In this document: positions 19,965-27,685 of the stretch, piece by piece
How the letters are laid out: the number at the start of each line of letters is the position of its first letter
Numbering within the stretch: the first letter of the stretch is position 1
Assembly (NCBI GenBank): GCA_019745975.1
Contig: JAIESQ010000028.1
Span: 50,476 to 114,475, forward strand
Direction: 5' to 3'
DNA: 64,000 nucleotides
DNA from: Pirellulales bacterium
GTDB lineage: Bacteria; Planctomycetota; Planctomycetia; Pirellulales; JAEUIK01
Translations under genes and position numbers: made by a program
The notes under the pieces: model-generated
Database searches by the model: none
The model's input: only the letters and a program-made list of their open reading frames with translations
What the model was told of the DNA's origin: nothing

Positions 19965-21338
19965 CTAGCGCGCGCCGAGCCGAGCACACACCTCACTCGC
20001 GGCGCGGTCGCCCGACTGCACAGCGCCGTCGAGGTAACCCAGCCACTCATCGGCCGTCTCGGTCCCGGCGAAATGGATTCTACCGCACGGTTCGCGCAGT
20101 GCCTCGCCGCAGGCCGTGAGCACGCCGGGCCCGGTCACGCCGACGTAGCAGCCGCGGCTCCAGGGTTCGAGGTTCCAGTCCTTCTCGACGAACTCCGTCG
20201 GCCGCAGGGCGTCTTGGCCGAAGAAGCGCGCCAGCTCGGATAGCACGGCCTTCCGCCGCTCATCGGCCGGGCGGTCGCTCCATTCGCGCGCCGCCGATGC
20301 GTCGCTGAACGTCACCAGGGCTGGGCGCGCGCCGTCGTGCGAAGTGTCGTCGAACGTAGTGACCGTCGGCCCGGTGTCGCTGACTGCCTCGCCCGAGAAG
20401 CCGGCCTGGCGCCAGAACGCCCGTTCGTAGGCGATCACGTACTTGATTACCGAGCCCATCGGCATGCGGGCCGTGAGCTGGTCGCGCCGACTGGGTAATG
20501 CCGGCTGGTAGTGGATGTGTCCGGCGAGCACCGGCGGGATCGCGAGAATCGCGTACTGTGCGGCCAGCGGCCCGCGATCGGTGCGCACGGTTACGGCGCT
20601 CGTGTCTTGTTCGATTGCGCGGACCGGGGCGTCGAGCAACAGGCGTGGACCGAGCGGCTCGGCCAAGCGCTCGCAGATTTGCTGAGCGCCACCGACAAGC
20701 CGTTCCTGCTGAGCGCCGCCGGCAATCGAGATCAAACTCTCCAGGCCATGCCCCGACCGGAGGTAGTTCAAGAAGTACAAGAGCGAGACATCGCGCGGCT
20801 CGGACGTGAGCACCGCGCGAACCACGATGTCGATGAACAACCTGGCTCCGCGCGAGCGCAGATGACGCCGCTTCCAGCTTTCGACCGTCTGACCGTCCCA
20901 CTCGGCTCCGCGCGGCGCCGTCCAAGGGCGCTGGGGTGGAAGTGTCCGAGCGTGCGACCCCAGCCGGTAGTTCGCCCACAACAGTTCCAATTGCGCAAGT
21001 GGTGAGAGCCGCGGGAGATCACCGCGATACGACTGGATTTTGCCACCCCACGAGAGCAGCTTTTTGCCGCCGTGAAACTGCGGGAAAGTGGCGATGCCGA
21101 GTTCTTGGACAAGTCCGCGGATCCGATTCTGCCGCGGGCCGATCCACTGTCCGCCCAGGTCGATCGTGTCGCCACCGAGCCGGTGACTGAGCGTCCGCCC
21201 ACCCACGCGATCGCGAGCTTCGACAACGGCGCAGGAAACTCCGCGGTGCACGAGCTGGCGGGCAGCGCACAAGCCAGCCAGGCCGGCGCCAACGACGATC
21301 ACGTCGACCGGAGCATTTTCATCGCGCTCAAAGTTCAC
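19965..21338 (-). CDS. Flavin monoamine oxidase family protein
   Basis: 457 residues, GTG start. The FAD-binding Rossmann motif VGAGLAGLCAARQL (about 17-30) leads to EARDRVGGRT, and the C-terminal FAD signature reads RIHFAGTETADEWLGYLDGA. The motif WSRGCYVG contains a Cys where monoamine oxidases attach FAD covalently (SGGCY in human MAO), so 8-alpha-S-cysteinyl FAD is plausible. It oxidises an amine to an aldehyde with hydrogen peroxide and ammonia. No signal peptide is seen. It heads a two-gene minus-strand unit with the C69 peptidase. Confidence 0.88.
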   Translation of the reverse strand: MNFERDENAPVDVIVVGAGLAGLCAARQLVHRGVSCAVVEARDRVGGRTLSHRLGGDTIDLGGQWIGPRQNRIRGLVQELGIATFPQFHGGKKLLSWGGKIQSYRGDLPRLSPLAQLELLWANYRLGSHARTLPPQRPWTAPRGAEWDGQTVESWKRRHLRSRGARLFIDIVVRAVLTSEPRDVSLLYFLNYLRSGHGLESLISIAGGAQQERLVGGAQQICERLAEPLGPRLLLDAPVRAIEQDTSAVTVRTDRGPLAAQYAILAIPPVLAGHIHYQPALPSRRDQLTARMPMGSVIKYVIAYERAFWRQAGFSGEAVSDTGPTVTTFDDTSHDGARPALVTFSDASAAREWSDRPADERRKAVLSELARFFGQDALRPTEFVEKDWNLEPWSRGCYVGVTGPGVLTACGEALREPCGRIHFAGTETADEWLGYLDGAVQSGDRAASEVCARLGAR

Positions 21339-21413
21339 GGCTGAACATCTCTTCTTCTTGCTGTTGCAATTTGGCTACTGTGTTCGCCCGCTATCATACA
21401 ATTGTGACCTAGC

Positions 21414-21935
21414 ATGGGCCGAGCCTCCCAGATTGCCCGAACTGTCGAAATGATCCTCGACGACATCCAGCCGACGTCCGCAGCGCGATACCACAATAAT
21501 CCACTCGACGTGGATCTTGTGGAATTTGCTCTCGGCACGCGCTTTCCCACCGGGTATCGCGATTTCATCACACGGTTCGGTGCCGGAATCCTGGGCGGTC
21601 GATTGCGCATCTACCCACCCCGCAAGGTGCTTCACAACGACGATGCGGTACTGGAGTTAGTCGAGCAAAGCGAAAAGCCATGGTTTTGGCAACCGGGAGC
21701 AGGATTGCTTACCACGGTGCGCGGTGTCGAAACGGTGGTGATCGCCGACTCCGTAGCGAGCGATGCGATCCTCTTCTCTCGTTGGTCGCCCGAACGTCTC
21801 TTCGTGCTGCATCATGACGGAGCGGTTTACGCGACAACGGACGGCTTCTTGTCGGCCCTGGAATGGGCGCTGACATCGGGCCCACTGATGGCGGCGGGCC
21901 GCGAACTCATTTTTGAGCCACGGTCGGAATTCTAG
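21414..21935 (+). CDS. SMI1/KNR4 (SUKH) domain protein
   Basis: 173 residues. The pattern VDLVEFALGTRFPTGYRDFI then RFGAGILGGRLRIYPP matches the SUKH fold (LPxxYxxFLxxxNGG). A later strand reads RLFVLHHDGAVYATTDGFLSAL. SUKH proteins often serve as immunity proteins in contact-dependent toxin systems, but no toxin gene is next to it. It is divergent from the amine oxidase gene, with 75 bases between starts. Function uncertain. Confidence 0.75.
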   Translation: MGRASQIARTVEMILDDIQPTSAARYHNNPLDVDLVEFALGTRFPTGYRDFITRFGAGILGGRLRIYPPRKVLHNDDAVLELVEQSEKPWFWQPGAGLLTTVRGVETVVIADSVASDAILFSRWSPERLFVLHHDGAVYATTDGFLSALEWALTSGPLMAAGRELIFEPRSEF

Positions 21936-22167
21936 GGAATTCTCGCTCGGCACTCCGCGTGTTTCGACGGCCTAGCGAAGCTCGCGGAACGATATTCTCG
22001 CCACGATTGTCAGGCTCCTCACTGCCCGCCCGTACCAATCACTGAACAAAGGACGCACGGACGAGCGGGAGCCACAATTGGCACCGCCCCGTCGTCCTGA
22101 AGCGGGCAACGGTTGGCCGCCCCGCACGGGCAGCCTCCTCTCTCTCCCTACCTGAAAGGTCCCTCCA
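21936..22167. other. Spacer before the DUF4189 pair
   Basis: No gene, hairpin or clear promoter recognised. GAAAGG lies 10 bases before the next ATG and would be its ribosome site. Confidence 0.4.
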
Positions 22168-22623
22168 ATGAAGCGCTTTGCTGTCTGCTGTGCTTTGGCA
22201 CTTGGTTCGCTGTGTGCGTCAATTTCCGCCGCCAGCGCCACCGATTGGATCGACATCGACGACGACAGCTACGCGGCGATCGCCTACAGCCCGGCGACCG
22301 GCCACTATGCCTATGCGTACAACTACGGCAGCCGCTGGTCGGCCGAGAAAGCGGCACTGCGCCAACTTGATGAGGAAGACGGCCGGATCGTCTGCTGGGT
22401 TAACAACGGCTTCTGTGCATTGGCCCTCGGCGATGACGTCGGCTGTTGGGGCACCGGTTACGAGTGGGGCGACGGCGCGAGTAACCTCGACGCCGCCAAC
22501 CGAGCCCGCAGCGAATGTTCTGAGCGGACGAGCGGTGCCCATGTGGTGCTGGTCCTGAGCAGCGACGGTCAGGTGATCCAGAAGCCTAGCCGTACGACCT
22601 ACGTGACCAGCTACGGCGACTAA
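22168..22623 (+). CDS. Secreted DUF4189 protein, copy 1
   Basis: 151 residues with a clear Sec signal peptide (1-24). The mature part matches DUF4189: WSAEKAALRQLDEEDG, then CWVNNGFCALALGDD and TSGAHVVLVLSSDG. Seven cysteines are seen in the mature and signal parts, two of them in the conserved CWVNNGFC, so a disulfide is likely. An acidic stretch (DIDDDSYAAIAYSP) starts the mature domain. A paralogue lies 250 bases downstream. Function of the family is not known; an exported structural or scavenging role is possible. Confidence 0.8.
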   Translation: MKRFAVCCALALGSLCASISAASATDWIDIDDDSYAAIAYSPATGHYAYAYNYGSRWSAEKAALRQLDEEDGRIVCWVNNGFCALALGDDVGCWGTGYEWGDGASNLDAANRARSECSERTSGAHVVLVLSSDGQVIQKPSRTTYVTSYGD

Positions 22624-22656
22624 GCGACAGCCACGACCAAATGACGACCCTCTCAG

Positions 22657-22721
22657 CCCCAGGGCCGACCGAGCCAGCGCAAAGACCTGTGGCGTTGGTG
22701 CGGCCTGCCCTGGGGTTTTTT
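22657..22721 (+). terminator. Terminator-like hairpin after DUF4189 copy 1
   Basis: CCCCAGGGC (22657-22665) is the exact inverse complement of GCCCTGGGG (22707-22715), followed by six T (22716-22721). The 41-base loop is long but the T-run is well placed. Confidence 0.65.
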
Positions 22722-22874
22722 CAGTGATGAAAATCTTGGAGTTTTTTTCGCAGCCTGGTCAGAATCAGGGTTCGTCCGACGTATCTAGGGTTGGAACAGC
22801 AAGTCGGCACACGCACGCGAGCCAGTAGTCGGCTCGCCGGATGGAACCCAACTCAACCTATGAAAGGGCTTGCG

Positions 22875-23327
22875 ATGAAACGGCTTGTAACTTTCGGCTT
22901 GCTGGCCCTCGGATCGGTTTGCGGGGCAGAAACGGCTCGTGCGACCGACTTTATCGACATCGACGACGACAGCTACGCGGCCATCGCCTTCTCGCCGGCG
23001 ACTGGCGAATACGCTTTTTCGTACGACTACGGCAGCCGCACGTCGGCCCAAAACGCGGCCCTCAAGCGACTCAACAAGCCCGATGGCAAGATCGTCTGCT
23101 GGGTCAACAACGGCTTTTGTGCTTTGGCCCTAGGAGATGAAGTTGGCAGCTACGGCGTCGGCTGGCGCTGGGGAGACGGGGCCAGCACGCGCGGGGCGGC
23201 CGAAGGAGCCATCGACGAATGCTCCAAGCGGACGAGCGGGGCGCGCGTGGTCTTGATCATCAGCAGCGACGGTCAGGTGATCCAAAAGGAAAAGAAGCCG
23301 ACGAAAGAGGACTTGCCGGCAGCGTAA
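22875..23327 (+). CDS. Secreted DUF4189 protein, copy 2
   Basis: 150 residues from the ATG at 22875, chosen because AAAGGG lies six bases before it; an in-frame ATG at 22860 is the alternative. It is a tandem paralogue of the gene at 22168: same signal peptide type, the same DIDDDSYAAIA motif, CWVNNGFCALALGDE and ISSDGQVIQK. The two cysteines near position 110 of copy 1 (VGCWG) are not both kept, so only the CWVNNGFC pair is shared. The C-terminal tail is Lys-rich (KEKKPTKED). Confidence 0.8.
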   Translation: MKRLVTFGLLALGSVCGAETARATDFIDIDDDSYAAIAFSPATGEYAFSYDYGSRTSAQNAALKRLNKPDGKIVCWVNNGFCALALGDEVGSYGVGWRWGDGASTRGAAEGAIDECSKRTSGARVVLIISSDGQVIQKEKKPTKEDLPAA

Positions 23328-23678
23328 ATCCACTGCTCGCGATACTCGCAGCGGGCCGCGATCGACCAACAAAACACGAGCGACGACGAGGCGGCCATCG
23401 GCTTCTCCCGGGGCAGGGAGTAGCGGGTGGCCGTTTTTGTTTGGCGCGGAGTCACGCCTCGGCTGCGACGCCGACATCCATTCGCGACGATGAACGTCGC
23501 CTCACCCGGGCAGCTTCCCATCACGCCGGACAGTTCATCCGGTCGATCTAGCACGTAGACCCACCTACTGGCTCGCGCTGCGCGCGGTGTTTGCCGTGAA
23601 TCGGCCGCGCCTGGCCGATCGACCTGCTAGCGCCGCGGCGCCAGCAGATCGCAGTAGCTCGCCGAAAGACCAACCCGC
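23328..23678. other. Spacer with a weak hairpin
   Basis: No gene recognised. CGGCCA (23392-23397) and TGGCCG (23428-23433) can pair, followed by TTTTT (23434-23438), a weak terminator candidate for DUF4189 copy 2. Confidence 0.4.
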
Positions 23679-25253
23679 ATGTCCCCGCTTCGCTGCGGCG
23701 CTCCGGTCTTGCTGGCTACGTTGCTAGCGGCCGCCAGCGCCCTGGCACAAGGCCCGACACAGCCGTCGGCCGCCACCGGCCCCAGCGCCGCCGATTCGAG
23801 CCTCGGCCCGTTGCCCGGCGCGCCATCGCTGGGAGCCTTTGGGGCCGACACGCCCAGCGGCATGTTGATCGGGCGTGGCTACCGACGCGTCCCCTCCTCG
23901 ATCGCGCGGCCGGCTGTCGCCAATCCGCTAGCGGGCCCATCCCTGGCTGGTACGACTGCCGCGCGACGCAGGCAACCCGCGGCGCGATCGCCACACATTC
24001 ATTCGCTGGTGATTCCGCCCGAAACCGTGGCGCCCGACGCCGTCACCGGCCTGACACTCGATCAGGCGATCGAAATCTTGCGCTGTCAGAATCTGCTGCT
24101 GCGCAGCCGGAATCTTGAAATCCCCCAAGCCCAGGCCGACATCCTCAGCGCCGGCCTGCGCGCCAATCCGTTCGCCTATGTCGACGGCCAGTTGATCCCC
24201 TACGGGCGCTACGATCCGGTGACCAATCCCGGCGGGCCGACGCAGTACGACGCCAACATTACGTTGCCGGTCGACTGGAACCTGAAGCGGCGGGCACGCA
24301 TCGCCGTGGCCCAGCGCGCCAAGAGCGTCGTCGAAGCGGTATACCAGAACGCCGTGCGGCTGCAGATCGCCGAGCTGTATATCGCGTATGTCGACGTGCT
24401 GGCGGCGCGCGAAACAGCGTTATGGGCGAAGGCGGCCGAAGACCACATGCGCACGACGCTGGCCACCGTGAAGGCCGGCACCGCCGTAGGCGCATCGGCG
24501 CTCGATGTCGATCAGATGGAACTGCAGCTCGACGCCGCCGAGCTGACCGTGCTCGACACCGACGGGGCACTCCGCGCGGCCAATCGGCGACTCGGCGCTC
24601 TGCTGAATCTGCCGCCGCAAGGAGCCGAAGGGCTGCAAGTCGCCGGCACGCTGCGCGATCGCGCGCCGCCGCCACCACCGTTGGCCGAGCTCGTCGACCT
24701 GGCCCTGGCTTCGCGCCCCGACGTGATCGCCTTTCGACTGGGAACGTCACGAGCCGCGGCTGACGTCGAACTGGCGCGGCGCAATCGTTTCTCCGATGTC
24801 TACCTGCTCTATCAGCCCTACACGTACCAGTACAACCGGCCGTTCAACGCCCCGTCGTCGACCTCGTGGACCTTGGGCGCGACGGTGGCCGTGCCTGTCT
24901 GGGACCGCAACCAGGGCATCATTCGCCGGGCGCAGACGAACGTCGAACAAACGCGCCTGGAGACGCAAGCCCAGGAGCGCATGGCGCTGGCCGATGTCGA
25001 AGACGCCTACCATGAATACGTCACCACCCGTCGGTCGGTCGAGCGAATGGAACAGCACGTGCTGCCGCACGCCAAGAAGGTGCTCGACGACAATCTCAAG
25101 GTCTATCGCCAGGGTCAGGCGCCGTTCTTGTCGTACCTGGCGGCGCAGCGGGCTTACGGCGACATGGTCCGCCAGTATCGCGACCTGCTGGTGCGGCACC
25201 GCCGCAGCATGCTGGACTTGAACACGGCTGTGGGGCAGCGCGTGCTGCCGTGA
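23679..25253 (+). CDS. TolC-family outer-membrane efflux protein
   Basis: 524 residues with a signal peptide (1-23, cleavage after ASALAQ-like). A Pro/Ala-rich segment (about 25-110) precedes two OEP repeats: LTLDQAIEILRCQNLLLRSR begins the first, and LVDLALASRPDVIAFRLG begins the second. Coiled-coil-rich helices (AEDHMRTTLATVKAGTAVGA, QERMALADVEDAYHEYVTTR) match TolC. The protein should form the outer-membrane channel of an efflux system. No inner-membrane pump or adaptor gene is adjacent. Confidence 0.9.
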   Translation: MSPLRCGAPVLLATLLAAASALAQGPTQPSAATGPSAADSSLGPLPGAPSLGAFGADTPSGMLIGRGYRRVPSSIARPAVANPLAGPSLAGTTAARRRQPAARSPHIHSLVIPPETVAPDAVTGLTLDQAIEILRCQNLLLRSRNLEIPQAQADILSAGLRANPFAYVDGQLIPYGRYDPVTNPGGPTQYDANITLPVDWNLKRRARIAVAQRAKSVVEAVYQNAVRLQIAELYIAYVDVLAARETALWAKAAEDHMRTTLATVKAGTAVGASALDVDQMELQLDAAELTVLDTDGALRAANRRLGALLNLPPQGAEGLQVAGTLRDRAPPPPPLAELVDLALASRPDVIAFRLGTSRAAADVELARRNRFSDVYLLYQPYTYQYNRPFNAPSSTSWTLGATVAVPVWDRNQGIIRRAQTNVEQTRLETQAQERMALADVEDAYHEYVTTRRSVERMEQHVLPHAKKVLDDNLKVYRQGQAPFLSYLAAQRAYGDMVRQYRDLLVRHRRSMLDLNTAVGQRVLP

Positions 25254-25268
25254 TGTTGCGCTGCAGCG

Positions 25269-25802
25269 TTACTTAGTCGGACCGATGCTGCGCTCCAGCA
25301 TCTCGCGAAAGCGCCGATCGGCGTCACCGGAATTCAAGACTCGCCGCGGAATCACGGTTATATCTCGTTTTCCGTGATATAGGATGTAGAAGTCGGGGTC
25401 GAATCGCCACGAATCATACAGTTTCCACTGCAGAGTCGAATCGATGCCCTCTGACTGGAATCCAATCCCATGGTCCGAGAAAGATAGTCGATACTCGTTC
25501 TTCAACTTGGGTTGAGAATTGTAGATCAACCGCGGCAGCACGAAGACACCATAGACGACTAGCGCGAGTAGGAACCCTGCCACGACAAACAATAGCCAAC
25601 CGAGCCAAACAACTGTCGTCATCAGCGCCAGATAGAGGCCGCCCAGCAATGCGATGATGCCGGCAACCAGATCTCGCCGAACCTGTAGTTTGGACTTGTG
25701 ATAGCGCTGCATAGCCATCACGTACTCCGCGCGAGTGTACGTGTAGGCGACATCAATCACGTCGCTCAATGCAGTCCTTTCCGAGTCGTGGTCCGATGGC
25801 AC
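25269..25802 (-). CDS. YcxB-like membrane protein
   Basis: 177 residues, GTG start (a later ATG at MAMQRY is possible). The N-terminal part reads YTYTRAEYVMAMQRYHKSK, then two adjacent hydrophobic helices (about 47-90), then a soluble domain with NEYRLSFSDHGIGFQSEG and FYILYHGKRDITVIPRRVL, the pattern of the YcxB C-terminal domain. Function unknown. It is convergent with the tolC-like gene, 15 bases between stops. Confidence 0.65.
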   Translation of the reverse strand: MPSDHDSERTALSDVIDVAYTYTRAEYVMAMQRYHKSKLQVRRDLVAGIIALLGGLYLALMTTVVWLGWLLFVVAGFLLALVVYGVFVLPRLIYNSQPKLKNEYRLSFSDHGIGFQSEGIDSTLQWKLYDSWRFDPDFYILYHGKRDITVIPRRVLNSGDADRRFREMLERSIGPTK

Positions 25803-25898
25803 CGAGCACTTTCACAAGATGCTCGTGGGACGGCCATCCTGGCTGTGATTCTCTCACGGGCTAGAAGCGCGTGCCAAGGCCGCGCGCCCTCCGAGAAT

Positions 25899-27320
25899 CT
25901 ACCCAAACAACTCCGCGATCGGTGTGCCGTCGCACACCGGCATCGGGCGCCCTAGCCGATCGGGCAGCTTGATCTCGGGCGAGATGCCCAGCGCCGCCAG
26001 GATCGTGGCCGCGTAATCGCGCGGCGTCACGGGCGATTGCGCCGGTCGGGCCGCGATCGAATCGCTGGCGCCGTGGATCGCGCCTCCGCGGATGCCGCCG
26101 CCAGCCAACAGCCCGCTGTAGCAATAAGGCCAGTGTTCGCGGCCGGCTGAACCGCGATCGATCTGCGGCCGTCTGCCGAACTCGCCGACCCAGGCGACGA
26201 TCGTCTCGTCGAGCAAACCGCGCGTCGACAAATCATCGAGAAGCGCCGCCAGCGCCTGGTCGGCTGGCGGAATCAAGTCGTTCTTCAAGCGATTGAAGTT
26301 GTTGCCGTGGGTATCCCAGAAGTTGCGGCCATCGTTGTGCCAGTTCACGCACACCAGCGACACGCCGCGCTCGATTAACCGGCGCGCCAACAACACGCAC
26401 TGCCCGTGGATATTGCGGCCGTAGCGCTCGCGATCGGCAGCGGGTTCTTGCGACAAGTCGAACGCGGCCCGCGCGCTCGGCGCGCCAAGCATGTCGAACG
26501 CGCGCGCTTGCCAGGCACCCAGGTCCGCAGCGGCGCCAGCCCGCGCGAGCTGTTCGCGCTGGGCGTCAATCGTCCCTAACAACGTCTGCCGATCATGCAG
26601 GCGATCGATGGAGATGCCCGGCTGCAATCCCAGTTCGCTGACGCTCCAGTTGGGATCGTTAGGATCGCCGGAGAGAAGCATCGGATCAAAATTGCGCCCC
26701 AGCCAGCCGCCATGCTGACCGGGCGCTTGACCGCCGGGGGCCGCCGGATGATAGGCCAACCACGGCAACGTGACGAAGCTGGGGAGCACGCCGCCAGCCG
26801 GGCGCACGCGGGCCAGCGTACTGCCCAAGTGCGGCGTGTCGTTGTCGCTGGGGGGCGCGGCATCGCTATTGATCTGCGGCGCCAGGTGGCCGGTGAGCGT
26901 GGCATGCCCGCTCGACAGGTGGGCCGGATCGTTGTGATTCAGTGAGCGAATCACGGCCACCTTGTCCATACGCGGCGCGAGCTTCTGGAAGTGCTCGCAG
27001 ATCTGCAAGCCAGGTACCGACGTGGCGATTGGCCGAAAGTCGCCGCGCACCTCGTCGGGCGCCTCGGGCTTCATGTCGAAAGTGTCGAGTTGACTCGGTC
27101 CGCCCCACATGAACAGAAAGATGCAGCGCTTGGCGCGGCCGGCCCCCGGTGGCAGCGTGGCGGCGGCGCCTTGCTGCTGTGCGGCTAACAAGCGTGGCAG
27201 CCCGAGCCCCAGCAGCCCGATGCCCCCGGCTTGTAACAGCGCGCGGCGCGACATGCCCGACGCCCTCGATAGCGGGGCATGGCGATAGGCGTCACGGATT
27301 TGGCGGCGCGGGCTGGCCAT
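25899..27320 (-). CDS. DUF1501 protein with twin-arginine signal
   Basis: 473 residues from the ATG at 27320 (a TTG two codons earlier is less likely). A twin-arginine signal (SRRALLQAGGIGLLGLGLPRLL) indicates export of a folded protein. FMWGGPSQLDTFDMKPEAP, HLSSGHATLTG and VAWVGEFGRRPQID are hallmarks of DUF1501, an alkaline-phosphatase/sulfatase-like fold abundant in planctomycetes. DUF1501 genes usually lie next to a DUF1549/DUF1553 cytochrome partner; none is seen here. Substrate unknown. Confidence 0.92.
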   Translation of the reverse strand: MASPRRQIRDAYRHAPLSRASGMSRRALLQAGGIGLLGLGLPRLLAAQQQGAAATLPPGAGRAKRCIFLFMWGGPSQLDTFDMKPEAPDEVRGDFRPIATSVPGLQICEHFQKLAPRMDKVAVIRSLNHNDPAHLSSGHATLTGHLAPQINSDAAPPSDNDTPHLGSTLARVRPAGGVLPSFVTLPWLAYHPAAPGGQAPGQHGGWLGRNFDPMLLSGDPNDPNWSVSELGLQPGISIDRLHDRQTLLGTIDAQREQLARAGAAADLGAWQARAFDMLGAPSARAAFDLSQEPAADRERYGRNIHGQCVLLARRLIERGVSLVCVNWHNDGRNFWDTHGNNFNRLKNDLIPPADQALAALLDDLSTRGLLDETIVAWVGEFGRRPQIDRGSAGREHWPYCYSGLLAGGGIRGGAIHGASDSIAARPAQSPVTPRDYAATILAALGISPEIKLPDRLGRPMPVCDGTPIAELFG

Positions 27321-27326
27321 TAACAA

Positions 27327-27685
27327 ACTGCCAAATGGGGGTCAATTCGGGCGGGCTTCTGGCGGGACGCTTGGGGATCCGGGGAGGCACGCCCGGCACC
27401 CATAAGCGGACGTTTATTATATGCCGATCCGGGTGGCAATTGAAACATGTTCTAAACTGCTCGCCTGCTTGATGAGGCGGTGCGTAGGAGCATCATTCTC
27501 GCCGCAGCGTTTACCCAACCGGCAACGCTTGCCGCGCCTGTCTCGATCGGTTGATGCGCCGCCGTCCGTGGGGCCGATAACTTTCGATGGTGGTGTAGTT
27601 TGTCGCATTGCGCGGCGCGAGGAAGCGCCTCGGACCAGGGCGCATCCCGCGGCGGCGCGCGACATCATTCCAGGACCCAGTCGCG
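27327..27685. other. Divergent spacer, no gene seen
   Basis: Lies between the minus-strand DUF1501 gene and the plus-strand secreted protein. No gene, strong promoter or hairpin was recognised. Confidence 0.4.

Noticed and set aside
25899..27320. DUF1501 protein as part of a DUF1501/DUF1549 operon
   Set aside because: No DUF1549/DUF1553 gene adjoins it.
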